Shown: positions 41,497 to 50,828 of the stretch, one piece after another
How the letters are laid out: the number at the start of each line of letters is the position of its first letter
How positions within the stretch are numbered: the stretch's first letter is position 1
From: Pseudarthrobacter sp. W1I19
Lineage (GTDB): Bacteria > Actinomycetota > Actinomycetes > Actinomycetales > Micrococcaceae
DNA length: 64,000 nt
NCBI RefSeq assembly: GCF_030817835.1
Contig: NZ_JAUSZR010000001.1
Coordinates: forward strand, 1,922,001 to 1,986,000
Reading direction: 5' to 3'
Program-made: the position numbers and the translations under genes
Notes under the pieces: generated by a model
What the model saw: only the letters and a program-made list of their open reading frames with translations
Databases searched by the model: none
What the model was told of the DNA's origin: nothing

Positions 41497-43604
41497 TGGC
41501 ATCCAATCCCGAAGTCAAAATTGTAATCAGTGCCCAAGACAATGCCAGCCGGGCGATTTCCGGTGTTTCTAACTCCATCCAAGCCTTAGCGGGCTCCGTC
41601 ATCGCCCAGCAGGCCATCTCTACTCTCACAAGTCAGTTCGACGCCGCTGTCGAAGCGTCAAACCGTATGCGCAACTCCCTGGTAGGCGTTACGAGCGTAG
41701 CCAACGCTTTTGGCCAGGATTCGGAGAAGACGCGTGAGGCCGCCAAGTCACTGGCCAGCGACGGCTTAGAGTCCGTTAGCGAGGCTGCCACTCAGCTGAA
41801 GAACCTGCTATCCAGCGGCTTTAGCCTGGACCAGGCCATCCAGATCATCGACCGCTTCAAGGACACCGCGGCGTTCGGCCGGCAGAGCGCCCTTGGCTTT
41901 GGTGAGGCGGTGTCCGGCGCCACTGAAGGTATCAAGAACGGCAACTCAATTCTGTCGGATAACGCCGGCCTGACAAAGAACCTGTCAGTCATGTTGGAAG
42001 AGGCGGGCTTCAGCGCCCAGGACTTATCCCGCGCATCCTCTAACGCCACCATCCGGCAGGCGTTGTTCAACGGCATCATGCGGGAGAGCGCACCACAGCT
42101 CGGTGACGCGACCAGACTGTCGAATGAATACTCCGGCGCACAGTCCCGTCTTTCCACGGCCGTCTTCAACACGCAGGCGCGCTTGGGCGACCTCCTGAAG
42201 CTCGGCCTCGGACCATTGACTTCCGGGACAGCGAACTTCATCGGCACGCATCAACAGGCCATCGTCTCGTTCGCCGGAGCAGCTGGTGCCGCCATCGCTT
42301 TCGGCGCCACCCTGCTGGGGCTCGCATCTGTCGTGCGGTTCGTGACGCTGGTAATGGGCGGGCCGCTGGCATTGGTGCTGACGGCGATTTCCGCCATAGC
42401 TGGCGTAATTACTTTTGGTGCGTTCGCGAAGCTCCAAGATCAGATGCTCGGCACGGGGCAACAGTTCGATGCCAGCGCAGGCCAGATCAAGAACTCAGCC
42501 GGCGGCCTCGATAGCGCCGGCAAGAAGGCGCAGGACTTGGCCGAAAAGCTCAAAGACATCGATGAGAACGTGGTGAAGGCAAATCGCGATTTCGCCCAGT
42601 CCCTAGCGGACATCCTGAAGAACCATGACAACACCATCAGCGACCTGAACAAGCAAGCGACGGAGGAGAAGAACGCATTCGCCAGAGCGCAAGAGGACAA
42701 AGCGGACAGCTTCAAGCAGTCGCAAGACGAAATGGCCCGCCGCCATGAAGAGCAGGTGCGCCAAATCGAGCGGGACCTGGCTGAGGAAAACGTCAAAGGG
42801 CGCTTTGCCGACCAGCGGCGCATTCAGGACCTTCAGTTGCGTCTTGCCCAAGAAAATGAAGACTACGACCACAGCACGTCCGAGAAGAAAACGCAGTACG
42901 AGAAAGACACCGCCAACGCCGCTGAACAGCACGCCAAGAAGCTGACGGAGCTGCAGACGAAACTCGATACGGAAAAGTCGTTCCTCCAGCGCCACTCAGC
43001 GGATCTGCAAGGTATCCGGGCTGCGGATGCCCTTGACGAGATTCAGAAGTTGAAACAAAGCCACGCTGACCAGTTGCGGTCGTTCGAAGACCAGCGGCAA
43101 AAGGTCGTTCAGAGCTCCCAGCAAGCCGCGAACGGTATTGCCAACGCCTACAGCGGCATTCCTTCGCAGGTCAACGCAAGTGCCTTCTCCGGACTCGGAG
43201 ACCGCTTAGGCAAAGACATGGGTAGGGCATTGAAGGATGCCTTCCTGCACTCAGCAGCCGACTTCTTCAACAACATCGGAAACGCGGTTGGCCACTGGGT
43301 GCTCGACAACAGCGGGCTAGACAAGCTGCCGCAGGGCTGGGCGCGGCCGCTCATGCACAGTCTCGGAGTCCCTGGCTTTGCCGGTGGTGTTGAGAACTTC
43401 CAAGGTGGCCTGGCCTACGTCCACCAAGGTGAGGTACTCGTCAACATGGCCCGGGGCACTTCGGTGATTCCGGCCCGGCAGGTGCAGGCCGCGGTTGGCC
43501 AAGGCGGCGGAGGACACACCTTCAACATCACCAACAACAACTACAACCAGGTGGACGTCAGCGGGGTGACGGACGAGATTATGTGGGGCCTGCGAGTTGC
43601 TTAG
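41496..43604 (+). CDS. Tape measure protein
   Basis: GTG 41,496; 702 residues, predicting a tail of about 100 nm by the usual 1.5 angstrom per residue rule. VKIVISAQDNASRAISGVSN is a typical start; residues 250-310 are hydrophobic (FAGAAGAAIAFGATLLGLAS, GGPLALVLTAISAIAGVITF), residues 340-560 form a long charged coiled coil, and the end has FAGGVENFQGGLAYVHQGEV and VIPARQVQAAVGQ. Overlaps Dit by eight bases. Confidence 0.92.
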   Translation: MASNPEVKIVISAQDNASRAISGVSNSIQALAGSVIAQQAISTLTSQFDAAVEASNRMRNSLVGVTSVANAFGQDSEKTREAAKSLASDGLESVSEAATQLKNLLSSGFSLDQAIQIIDRFKDTAAFGRQSALGFGEAVSGATEGIKNGNSILSDNAGLTKNLSVMLEEAGFSAQDLSRASSNATIRQALFNGIMRESAPQLGDATRLSNEYSGAQSRLSTAVFNTQARLGDLLKLGLGPLTSGTANFIGTHQQAIVSFAGAAGAAIAFGATLLGLASVVRFVTLVMGGPLALVLTAISAIAGVITFGAFAKLQDQMLGTGQQFDASAGQIKNSAGGLDSAGKKAQDLAEKLKDIDENVVKANRDFAQSLADILKNHDNTISDLNKQATEEKNAFARAQEDKADSFKQSQDEMARRHEEQVRQIERDLAEENVKGRFADQRRIQDLQLRLAQENEDYDHSTSEKKTQYEKDTANAAEQHAKKLTELQTKLDTEKSFLQRHSADLQGIRAADALDEIQKLKQSHADQLRSFEDQRQKVVQSSQQAANGIANAYSGIPSQVNASAFSGLGDRLGKDMGRALKDAFLHSAADFFNNIGNAVGHWVLDNSGLDKLPQGWARPLMHSLGVPGFAGGVENFQGGLAYVHQGEVLVNMARGTSVIPARQVQAAVGQGGGGHTFNITNNNYNQVDVSGVTDEIMWGLRVA

Positions 43605-44460
43605 TACTTTCAACATCGACACGCTCCAGATTCATGGCGGCAGCCAAAGCAGCTACATCCTCACCGATGTCACGGGCCTGGACGCACCGGACATCCGGCT
43701 GAGCTCCTACGAGAATCCGGGTGAGGACGGGTTGACCGTCAGCACTCAACGCTACGGTGGCCGCCTGCTCACCCTTCCTGGCGTTGTTCAGGGTTCCGAC
43801 GTTGCCACGTATCTAGCGGCCCGTCGGGCTTTGTCCTACGCCTGTCGAGTGCGGCACGACAGCTTCGGACTAGTGAGCGGCATACCGCTGACGTTCACGA
43901 CCTTAGACGGCGCCAGCTACAGCGTGACGGGATATATCAAGCCACCGTTGCGCATGAGTGGACCGCATCCGACATGGGCGCCTTTCCAAATCAGCTTCCT
44001 CTGCCCAGACCCTGCCATCTATGGCACGACTTTACTGACTACCGGACAGGTCAGTGTGGCTACCGGCGGCGGTTTCACATTCCCGGCTACATTCCCAATC
44101 ACGTTCACCACTGGCACCGGCGGTTCCGGAACGCTCAACAACACGGGCACGATGGACACTTGGCCGCTCATCTATCTGCGCGGCGCAATGCAGAACCCTC
44201 GTATCTACTCCGTGCAGCGGGGGGCCGCCCTGAAGCTCAACTACACGACGACCAATGCCAGCGACCTCATCGTCATCAACATGCGCAACAAGACCATCAT
44301 GCTCAACGGTTCGGTGAATCTGCTGCAGTACCGGGACTCGGCTGACCGCGCCTGGTTCTCCCTCCCACCGGACGTGAACACTATCCTGTTCGGGACGACG
44401 TCGTCGGGTGATACCGGCACGATGGAGGCGACGGCGTACCCGGCGTACCAGAGCATATGA
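43597..44460 (+). CDS. Distal tail protein (Dit-like)
   Basis: TTG 43,597; 287 residues. SYILTDVTGLDAPDIRLSSY, RYGGRLLTLPGVVQGSDVAT, SYACRVRHDSF and MSGPHPTWAPFQISFLCPDP match the N-terminal ring domain of siphovirus distal tail proteins, followed by a galectin-like C-terminal domain. It forms the hub between tail tube and baseplate. Confidence 0.85.
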   Translation: MLSTFNIDTLQIHGGSQSSYILTDVTGLDAPDIRLSSYENPGEDGLTVSTQRYGGRLLTLPGVVQGSDVATYLAARRALSYACRVRHDSFGLVSGIPLTFTTLDGASYSVTGYIKPPLRMSGPHPTWAPFQISFLCPDPAIYGTTLLTTGQVSVATGGGFTFPATFPITFTTGTGGSGTLNNTGTMDTWPLIYLRGAMQNPRIYSVQRGAALKLNYTTTNASDLIVINMRNKTIMLNGSVNLLQYRDSADRAWFSLPPDVNTILFGTTSSGDTGTMEATAYPAYQSI

Positions 44461-45512
44461 GGCCGTCAGACTGGTCTATCGAGCTGTGGACGAATGGCAT
44501 CCAAACGGCCGACTTGGGCGGCCGGGCCAAGGGGCGCCGCATCAAGGAATCGCGCAATGAGTCGGACGACATCAGCTGGGCTCTCGACCTCAATGAGCTG
44601 AAGCGCTACTGCCGCAGCATCGGCACCACGCCAGGCAATCTCATCCAAGATGGCATCACCGAAGTCAGAGTGAAGAAGTACGAGAACTACATGGCGGGCG
44701 GCACCATCGTCCATACCCAGAAGGTGCGTAATGCCCAGTCAGAAGTACTCAGCATCCGGGCCCGCGGCTTTTTCGATCTCCTAGCTGACCGATACACGTC
44801 GGGCCTCCGCACTTTTACGGATGTGGAGCGGACCACAATCCCTTGGACCCTGATCGATGAGTCGCAGTCTCAAGGCGCCCTGTGGAACTTCGGCATTACC
44901 CAAGGGCTGGTTGCGCCTTCCCTGGGCGTCTATAGCCGGCAGTATCAGAACACGCGGCTCAAGGACGCGATTCAAGACCTGACGAAGCTGCAGACCGCCT
45001 TCGATGTGAAATTGATGGCCGACAAGACGTTTAACGTCTACGCCCAATTGGGCTCGCTGCGACCCGACATCGTCTTTGAGTACCCGGGCAACTGCAAAGA
45101 GCTCACCACTGATAGCGACGCCACCAACCTGGCGAACATGCTGTACCTGCTGGGTAGCGGCATCGGGCAGCAGTCACTACTTCAGCTGGATCTCCCTGAT
45201 GCGAATTCCCAGATCGATTACAAGGTGCGTGAGAAGCCGCTGGTCCTCTCGGACATCCTGGATAGCGGAACTCTCAATGACTACGGCCTGTCGTATCTGG
45301 CCGCCTGGGCTCGAGCCTTTGAGATACCGAAGGTCAAGTACGACGGACGAAGAGGACCGGCGGTCTCGGATTACATTGTCGGCGATTACGTCAGCGTGCG
45401 CGAGACCGACGACCCGGACACCCAGCTCAGCGGCCTGTTCCGGGTTGAATCGCGGGAGATAGTCATTGACGATAACGACAACGAAGACGTAACCGTGGAG
45501 TTTGGTCGATGA
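44457..45512 (+). CDS. Baseplate/tail protein, ReqiPepy6 gp37-like
   Basis: ATG 44,457; 351 residues. LDLNELKRYCRSIGTTPGNL, RGFFDLLADRYTSG, LKDAIQDLTKLQTAFDVKLM and VSDYIVGDYVSVRETDDPDT correspond to the Gp37-like siphovirus family, a Tal-like hub protein. Overlaps both neighbours. Confidence 0.8.
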   Translation: MRPSDWSIELWTNGIQTADLGGRAKGRRIKESRNESDDISWALDLNELKRYCRSIGTTPGNLIQDGITEVRVKKYENYMAGGTIVHTQKVRNAQSEVLSIRARGFFDLLADRYTSGLRTFTDVERTTIPWTLIDESQSQGALWNFGITQGLVAPSLGVYSRQYQNTRLKDAIQDLTKLQTAFDVKLMADKTFNVYAQLGSLRPDIVFEYPGNCKELTTDSDATNLANMLYLLGSGIGQQSLLQLDLPDANSQIDYKVREKPLVLSDILDSGTLNDYGLSYLAAWARAFEIPKVKYDGRRGPAVSDYIVGDYVSVRETDDPDTQLSGLFRVESREIVIDDNDNEDVTVEFGR

Positions 45513-45970
45513 TAAACCGCACAACGCAGACTCATGAGACTGAACTTATCCGACGCCTCCCGGCGGCGGAGCGCAGCATCCGAGACCTCAAGAATAAGCA
45601 GCTTATCGGGGCCGATAGTTTGCCTGTCGTCAAATCCACTGACATCAGCATCACGACGGTCTACACGGCCGGAATGGCCGGGGGAGTCGTGTTCAATATC
45701 TACGCCGACGTAAAGCGCCTCTATTTGTCGGAAGTGCGGGTAACTTTCTTCCTCGATAACGACAACAACGATGCCTACGCCTGGCCGTACGGAGCTAGCA
45801 TCACGCCAAGTATGTTCCAAGCCAGTCAATTCTATGACTGGAACCGCAGTGATGAACTCGGAGCGGGCAATAAGAGCTACGTCTTCTTCATGAAGAACAC
45901 CGACACAGTCTCGCACACGGTCTATATGCACTCGCAGCTAATCTACCCATCACAAGAATTGATAGTCTAG
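45509..45970 (+). CDS. Tail-tip structural protein
   Basis: ATG 45,509; 153 residues. Short N-terminal helix (RLPAAERSIRDLKNKQLIG) and a beta sandwich (AGMAGGVVFNIYADVKRLYL, HTVYMHSQLIYPS). Probably a baseplate or receptor-binding component. Not recognised by name. Confidence 0.7.
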   Translation: MINRTTQTHETELIRRLPAAERSIRDLKNKQLIGADSLPVVKSTDISITTVYTAGMAGGVVFNIYADVKRLYLSEVRVTFFLDNDNNDAYAWPYGASITPSMFQASQFYDWNRSDELGAGNKSYVFFMKNTDTVSHTVYMHSQLIYPSQELIV

Positions 45971-45977
45971 GAGGTAT

Positions 45978-46196
45978 ATGAATATAAAACGCACAATTGT
46001 AGATACTAAGAACGGACCAGCCTTGGTCCAGCAAATCCCTGGTATTAGCATTCAAATAATCGGAGCTGTGTCCGAGGCTGAAGTAGACCCTACCGATGCG
46101 GACTGGAAAGATATGCATAAAAAGTTAAAGACAGGAAAGCTTGATTTTGCTACAGTCAAAAAAGAACATGGCATAACCGAGGTACAAAGCAATTAG
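45978..46196 (+). CDS. Small hypothetical structural protein
   Basis: ATG 45,978 after TAGGAGG; 72 residues, beta start (NIKRTIVDTKNGPALVQQIP) and a charged helix. Unknown. Confidence 0.6.
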   Translation: MNIKRTIVDTKNGPALVQQIPGISIQIIGAVSEAEVDPTDADWKDMHKKLKTGKLDFATVKKEHGITEVQSN

Positions 46197-46254
46197 CACT
46201 TACGCGGTCGGCGGCGGAAAGATTGACCAAGAAGGCTTTCTAAAGGCGATTCTT

Positions 46255-47256
46255 TTGGTGTTCCGGCCAGGCCAGTCGCAGGGGCTGAACCTCACGCAGC
46301 GGGCGGCCGGCGCCAACATGAGCGTCGACGTAAACCTCAACGGCTCCTATGCTGGTGGGCTCTTGGCTACCAGTGCCAACGTCCCCTACTTCGGCTGGAT
46401 TGACGCGGTCACTAACTGCACCGTTTCCGCCTCGAGCCCGTCGAATCCCCGCATCGATACCGTGGTGGCGTGGGTGGATATCTCGGCTCTGAGTTCCGGC
46501 GTCACAAATAACGTTGGCGCCTTCAAGTTCACGGCTGTTGCCGGCACGGCGGCCGCCAGCCCTGTAGCCCCCAATTCTGCCGCCATCCAGACTGCCATTG
46601 GCGCCGGCAATCCTTACCTGACTCTCGGCAACTTGGCCATCGCCACCTCGGCAGCTTCGGTAGTCAATGCCAACATCACAGATACGCGCGTACCGTCAGC
46701 CCTGGCCGTGCCTCGTTTGTACGGCGGCTCAAGCAATACACTCGGCCATCTTGTGCCAAACCAGGCAGACGGCACCGTGGTGACAACGACGGACACGGGG
46801 AGCGTGAGCACGGCGATGCTGGCCGACAGTGGTGTAACGGCTGCGAAGCTGGCCACTAGTGCAATCACACTCGGATATGCACAGATAACTACCAACTTCA
46901 CGACGGCGAGTACCAGTGCTGTCCAAGCGACAGGGTTGACCGTCACAGTAGCGGTTCCTGCCGGGGGTCGCAAGGTGAAAATTACCGTCTTTTCCGATAC
47001 AACCTACTGCACCACAGCCGGCGGCTTGGTCACTATGTCAGTTTGGGACGGTGTCGTAGGGTCCGGTACTTTACTTTCGAGAACGGTGACTTACGCTCCA
47101 ACTAGCAATACAGGAGCCCCAGCCACTGCAATGGCCGTTGTCACTCCTTCGGCTGGCTCAAAAACTTACAACGTGGGACTGTCAACGTCCACGGGGACAG
47201 GCGGCATTGAAGCGCTTGCTACAGCTCCAGCTTTCATTCTGGTGGAAGCGATTTAG
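46255..47256 (+). CDS. Tail fibre or baseplate upper protein-like
   Basis: 333 residues from GTG 46,255, but the frame is open from 46,177 and the upstream codons read like protein (STYAVGGGKIDQEGFLKAIL), so the true start may be a non-standard codon upstream or the gene may be joined to the previous one. VFRPGQSQGLNLTQRAAGAN, VPYFGWIDAVTNCTVSASSP, NPRIDTVVAWVD and ITDTRVPSAL are typical of phage baseplate fibres. Last third is a Thr/Ala-rich beta domain, probably receptor-binding. Confidence 0.72.
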   Translation: MVFRPGQSQGLNLTQRAAGANMSVDVNLNGSYAGGLLATSANVPYFGWIDAVTNCTVSASSPSNPRIDTVVAWVDISALSSGVTNNVGAFKFTAVAGTAAASPVAPNSAAIQTAIGAGNPYLTLGNLAIATSAASVVNANITDTRVPSALAVPRLYGGSSNTLGHLVPNQADGTVVTTTDTGSVSTAMLADSGVTAAKLATSAITLGYAQITTNFTTASTSAVQATGLTVTVAVPAGGRKVKITVFSDTTYCTTAGGLVTMSVWDGVVGSGTLLSRTVTYAPTSNTGAPATAMAVVTPSAGSKTYNVGLSTSTGTGGIEALATAPAFILVEAI

Positions 47257-47265
47257 GCAACCTCG

Positions 47266-47658
47266 ATGGACAGTCCTTCTTCCCTCGCCCTTATCGGAAT
47301 AGTCGGAACGGTCGTCGCTGGCCTGTTCAAGCTGGTCACGGACACCATCAAGGCCAACACTATAGCCGTGAAAGAAATGGCTGACTCCAGCCGGAAGATC
47401 GCGGAGGCTACCGAAAAGGGCAACCGGGAAGCTAAAGAGCGCAACGGCCACCTGGGTGAGCAAAACGTCCAGATAACCCAGTTGATTGTCGGCCAGACGG
47501 ACGTGCTCAGCGACATCAAGGAAAGCAGCCAAACTACTGCCGACACCACCGCCCGTGTGGAGAAGGTACTCCGAGATTCCGCTAAAACCCTCACCCAAAC
47601 GGAGACCGACAAGAGCGAGGCAGCCGAGACGGTAAAAGACACCTTGGCGCAGAAATAG
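47266..47658 (+). CDS. Membrane-anchored coiled-coil protein, holin-accessory-like
   Basis: ATG 47,266; 130 residues. One N-terminal membrane helix (SLALIGIVGTVVAGLFKLVT) then a long coiled coil. Located just before the lysis genes, resembling haemolysin XhlA-like or spanin-like accessories, although XhlA has a C-terminal helix. Function uncertain. Confidence 0.6.
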   Translation: MDSPSSLALIGIVGTVVAGLFKLVTDTIKANTIAVKEMADSSRKIAEATEKGNREAKERNGHLGEQNVQITQLIVGQTDVLSDIKESSQTTADTTARVEKVLRDSAKTLTQTETDKSEAAETVKDTLAQK

Positions 47659-47662
47659 CCAC

Positions 47663-47690
47663 TTGTAATTACTAGCCCAAGCTACATACT
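47663..47690 (+). promoter_or_regulatory. Predicted promoter TTGTAA-16-CATACT for the lysis genes
   Basis: TTGTAA (47,663-47,668) and CATACT (47,685-47,690) in a short A+T-rich gap before the genes at 47,716 and 47,918. Confidence 0.5.
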
Positions 47691-47715
47691 GAAATTACAT
47701 AAGAGGATTCAACCA

Positions 47716-47901
47716 ATGTTTGGGCGCCGCCGCAAGAAAGATCAAGAAGCCCTCATAAATGAAATACTTCGTGTGCAGCGGCTCCAGGGCGACGCCCATT
47801 CCGCCATCATGAACCAACAGGCCGCGATGATTACCCGGGTCGATAAGGGCTTTGAGGAAATCCACAAGCGCATCTCGTTCAATACCCGTTTGAAACCATA
47901 A
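47716..47901 (+). CDS. Small hypothetical protein before the endolysin
   Basis: ATG 47,716 after AAGAGGA; 61 residues, basic start (FGRRRKKDQEALINEILRVQ) and helical. No membrane segment. Unknown. Confidence 0.6.
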   Translation: MFGRRRKKDQEALINEILRVQRLQGDAHSAIMNQQAAMITRVDKGFEEIHKRISFNTRLKP

Positions 47902-47917
47902 ATAGGAGACCCCATGC

Positions 47918-48904
47918 GTGAAGAATTATCTCGCCGAAGCTATCGACCTGACAGGGGATAGCTACCTCAACCCCGTTCCAGCCGTATACGACAACGGCCA
48001 GCACCCCCGCAACATCAACCAGATAACTTCGATCTCAATCCATCACGACGCCAGCTTCCGAGAGCATGACTACGATTCAGTGGCCCGCTATCACTCCGAA
48101 GCCGCCGGCCATTACAGCCGGCTAGGACCGGGCCTCCAGTACCACTACAAGATTGACAATGTGGGCCAGATATTTCAGATCCGCCCGCTGACGACGTGGC
48201 TGTACTCTGTCGGTTCCTTTGAGAACGTGACGACCATGGCCATATGCCTAGACGGCAACTTTGAGTTCCAGCAGCCCACCCGTGAGCAGTTGGAGGCGCT
48301 GTACCAACTCATCGAGAACCTGTGCACGCAGCATCCGGAGTTTCCCGCCACCTGGCCGGACGTCCGTTCGCACAATGACTTCAGCGCGACAGCCTGCTCT
48401 GGCGCCAACTTGCGTGACCGTATCCTCCCCATCCAAGACCAGGTTTCTGCTCAGGCTCAGCTTCTAAACGTAGGCGAGTACGACTGGCCCACCTACCAGC
48501 CGGGCTACCAAGTTCCCACGCCGCCGCCTCCCGCAGTTGCCGTACCGGTAAAGACTCCAGATCCCATTGTTCCCGCCTCAACCGTTCCTACGCCTCCTGT
48601 CGTCCCCGCTACGCCGCCTCCGATTGTCGAGCCGGACAAACAGACACCTTGCGCATCAGAGGCACCTTCACCGGCTCCTACGCAGCCCACAACTCCCAAT
48701 TGGATGCAGCAGCTGCGTGACTTCTTCGGCACCACCCAAGGAAGGACGGTTCTGGGCGTCCTCGCCACTGGCATCGCACCAGCCCTCATGTACCTTCAAC
48801 ACTTCCAGACTGACAACGCCCTATTGGCTGCTGCCGTCCTCGCCGCCGTGACTTTGCTGAATACCGTCAAAGACGCGCTCAACCCTAACGTCCCGAATAA
48901 ATAA
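47918..48904 (+). CDS. N-acetylmuramoyl-L-alanine amidase endolysin with C-terminal membrane helices
   Basis: GTG 47,918; 328 residues. The Amidase_2/PGRP domain (residues 1-175) cuts the bond between muramic acid and the stem peptide. Zinc ligands are likely H42 or H43 in ISIHHDASF, H152 in VRSHNDFS and C160 in ATACSG. A Pro/Thr/Val linker (residues 195-265) leads to a C-terminal segment with two hydrophobic helices (TVLGVLATGIAPALMYL and NALLAAAVLAAVTLLNTV), so the enzyme may be membrane-tethered or carry a built-in holin-like module. ATG 47,914 in another frame shares the ribosome-binding site and would give a 15-residue peptide. Confidence 0.88.
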   Translation: MKNYLAEAIDLTGDSYLNPVPAVYDNGQHPRNINQITSISIHHDASFREHDYDSVARYHSEAAGHYSRLGPGLQYHYKIDNVGQIFQIRPLTTWLYSVGSFENVTTMAICLDGNFEFQQPTREQLEALYQLIENLCTQHPEFPATWPDVRSHNDFSATACSGANLRDRILPIQDQVSAQAQLLNVGEYDWPTYQPGYQVPTPPPPAVAVPVKTPDPIVPASTVPTPPVVPATPPPIVEPDKQTPCASEAPSPAPTQPTTPNWMQQLRDFFGTTQGRTVLGVLATGIAPALMYLQHFQTDNALLAAAVLAAVTLLNTVKDALNPNVPNK

Positions 48905-48914
48905 GGAGGCTCCC

Positions 48915-49079
48915 ATGGCCCTATCGCAGGAAGACATCAACCGCGTAAACGAAGAAATCAAAGCCAACGGTCTGTATAAGGCCTTCAAGCTGGTGTTTGA
49001 TATTCTCAGCCGTCCGCTAATCGCACTTCTCAATAGCCCCAAAGTAAAGGCGCTAGTCGACAAGTTGTTTTCGCGCTAA
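48915..49079 (+). CDS. Small hypothetical protein after the endolysin
   Basis: ATG 48,915 after AAGGAGG; 54 residues, amphipathic (LYKAFKLVFDILSRPLIALL). Followed by a terminator, so it closes the lysis unit. Possible holin-like partner, unproven. Confidence 0.65.
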   Translation: MALSQEDINRVNEEIKANGLYKAFKLVFDILSRPLIALLNSPKVKALVDKLFSR

Positions 49080-49114
49080 AGTCGAAAGTGGAGTTCAGTG
49101 TAAGTGCAGGTACT

Positions 49115-49143
49115 AGCCCTGGCAGAAATGCCGGGGCTTTTTT
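49115..49143 (+). terminator. Rho-independent terminator of the late operon
   Basis: AGCCCTGGC pairs with GCCGGGGCT (one G-U) and is followed by six T. Confidence 0.85.
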
Positions 49144-49220
49144 GTTGCCCTTTTAACAAAAGCGGATTCGGTTCATAGTAAGGGCGTCCCACCCGCACAT
49201 TGAAAGCTAGGAGCTGATAA

Positions 49221-49382
49221 ATGGACCCTACTGAAACCCTCAGGCAACTCCGCCAATGTATTGCCAACGAACCGGATAATACCGAGCGGATCATCGAGCT
49301 TTTCGAAGCGCTCGATACGTGGATCACCCGCGGCGGATTCCTGCCGGCCCAATGGTCTGCCACCGCCCGCGGCGGCTGGTAA
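49221..49382 (+). CDS. Small hypothetical protein
   Basis: ATG 49,221 after CTAGGAGC; 53 residues, acidic helical (TLRQLRQCIANEPDNTERII) with a Trp/Gly-rich end. Preceded by TTTAAC and CATAGT 16 bases apart. Unknown. Confidence 0.6.
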   Translation: MDPTETLRQLRQCIANEPDNTERIIELFEALDTWITRGGFLPAQWSATARGGW

Positions 49383-49464
49383 TTCCCCTCCCAAACAAAC
49401 GGGGGAATTGAAACCCCCATCTCAAGCGGCGCTTCCGTGCGCCCAAAAACAGATAGGTACTGTC

Positions 49465-50445
49465 ATGGCCCACGAAGTAGAAAACATGATGTCCGTACGG
49501 GAAACCCCTTGGCACGGGCTCGGCAACGTCCTTCCCGCCTACCCGAAGTCCAAGCAAGAGCTGCTGGAAGCGGCCGGCCTGGACTGGGAAGTGGGGGAGT
49601 TGCCCGTTGAAGTTCCCCTGCCTAACGGTCAGCGCCTCATGGCCCTTGACAAGAAGGGCATCGTCCGGCTCTCGGATAACACGCTGCTGTCCATCATGGG
49701 CGGCACGTACACCCCGATTCAGCCGGCGCAATTGGTGGACTTCGCGTTCACCCTGCTCGACGTGACGCAAAACGAGTTCGAACAAGCCGAAGGTGAACCG
49801 CCCATCCTGTTTGAAACAGCGATGAGCCTCTCCGGCGGACGGGTAAATACCCTGATGGCGAAAGTGCCGAAGAGCATCCAAATCGGCGGCAACGACCCCA
49901 TCAACCTTTACCTGGGTTTCGTGAATTCTCACGACGGGAGCCTGCGCTTCGGTGTCCATGCGACCCCCATCCGGGAAGTCTGCATGAATACCCTGAACCT
50001 CGGTCTCAAAGCCGCGGTCCAGTCCTGGAGCGTCAAGCACACTGCTTCGGCACTCAACTCCATCGATGAGGCCCGGCGGACGCTGAACCTCACCTGGAAG
50101 TACGCCGACGAGTTCGAGTCCGAGATGAACGACCTGCTCGACCAGGACTTCACCAAGCGCCAGTTTGAGGACATGGTCCGCAAACTCTTCCCGAAGACCG
50201 CCAAGGAAACTGCCCCGTTCTCACGGGACCAGTACGCCATGATCGGCCTGCTGGAATCGTCACCGACTATCGATGACGGCCTTCGCTACACCAAGTACGG
50301 CGCACTCAACGCTGTAACGGAGTTCCACGATTGGAACACCCGCTACAACGAGGGCGACGTTTCCATGGAGGAAAAGCGGACTCTCAATGTCCTGTTCGGA
50401 CGGGCCAAGCAGGCCGCCGACAAGACCTTTGGATATCTTGCCTAA
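49465..50445 (+). CDS. DUF932 phage/plasmid-like protein
   Basis: ATG 49,465; 326 residues. MMSVRETPWHGLGNVL, MGGTYTPIQPAQLVDFAFTL, NLYLGFVNSHDGSLRFGVHA, IREVCMNTLNLGLKAAVQSW, FGRAKQAADKTFGYLA are the blocks of the DUF932 family (TIGR03299), common in phages and plasmids and thought to act in DNA metabolism. It lies beyond the lysis genes, in a short post-late cluster. Confidence 0.87.
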   Translation: MAHEVENMMSVRETPWHGLGNVLPAYPKSKQELLEAAGLDWEVGELPVEVPLPNGQRLMALDKKGIVRLSDNTLLSIMGGTYTPIQPAQLVDFAFTLLDVTQNEFEQAEGEPPILFETAMSLSGGRVNTLMAKVPKSIQIGGNDPINLYLGFVNSHDGSLRFGVHATPIREVCMNTLNLGLKAAVQSWSVKHTASALNSIDEARRTLNLTWKYADEFESEMNDLLDQDFTKRQFEDMVRKLFPKTAKETAPFSRDQYAMIGLLESSPTIDDGLRYTKYGALNAVTEFHDWNTRYNEGDVSMEEKRTLNVLFGRAKQAADKTFGYLA

Positions 50446-50504
50446 AACCTTCATCTACCTTGCCCGTCATGGCCTAACTTTTTGATTGAAAGGGGTGAGC
50501 ATCG

Positions 50505-50636
50505 ATGGCCGATGACTCAGAAGTACTGGAATGGGTTTCCCCTCGCAGACAGCGGGAAATCGACAACCAGGCAGCGTTTATGCGCTACCTCCTGGAACGT
50601 GAAGACGTTCCCGCAGAAGGGGGTGAGAAACGATGA
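50505..50636 (+). CDS. Small hypothetical protein
   Basis: ATG 50,505 after AAGGGGTGAG; 43 residues (WVSPRRQREIDNQAAFMRYL). Overlaps the next gene as ATGA. Confidence 0.55.
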   Translation: MADDSEVLEWVSPRRQREIDNQAAFMRYLLEREDVPAEGGEKR

Positions 50637-50797
50637 ACGATTACGTTCCTCGGCCCCACGAAGCCTACGACTCACACTGGGTCATCAAGCGCGACCTCTC
50701 GAACATAATCGAGAAGTTGCGGCAGAAAGAGCCCACCACTGAGAATCGGGAATCCCTCGCAATTTACGAGGAGATTCTGCAAAGGTTCTCCACCTAA
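50633..50797 (+). CDS. Small hypothetical protein
   Basis: ATG 50,633 overlaps the upstream stop; 54 residues, helical (VIKRDLSNIIEKLRQKEPTT). Followed by a terminator. Confidence 0.55.
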   Translation: MNDYVPRPHEAYDSHWVIKRDLSNIIEKLRQKEPTTENRESLAIYEEILQRFST

Positions 50798-50806
50798 CAA
50801 CGCCCG

Positions 50807-50828
50807 CCCCCAGCGATATGGGGGTTTT
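50807..50828 (+). terminator. Short terminator
   Basis: CCCCC pairs with GGGGG around eight bases, followed by TTTT. Confidence 0.6.
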
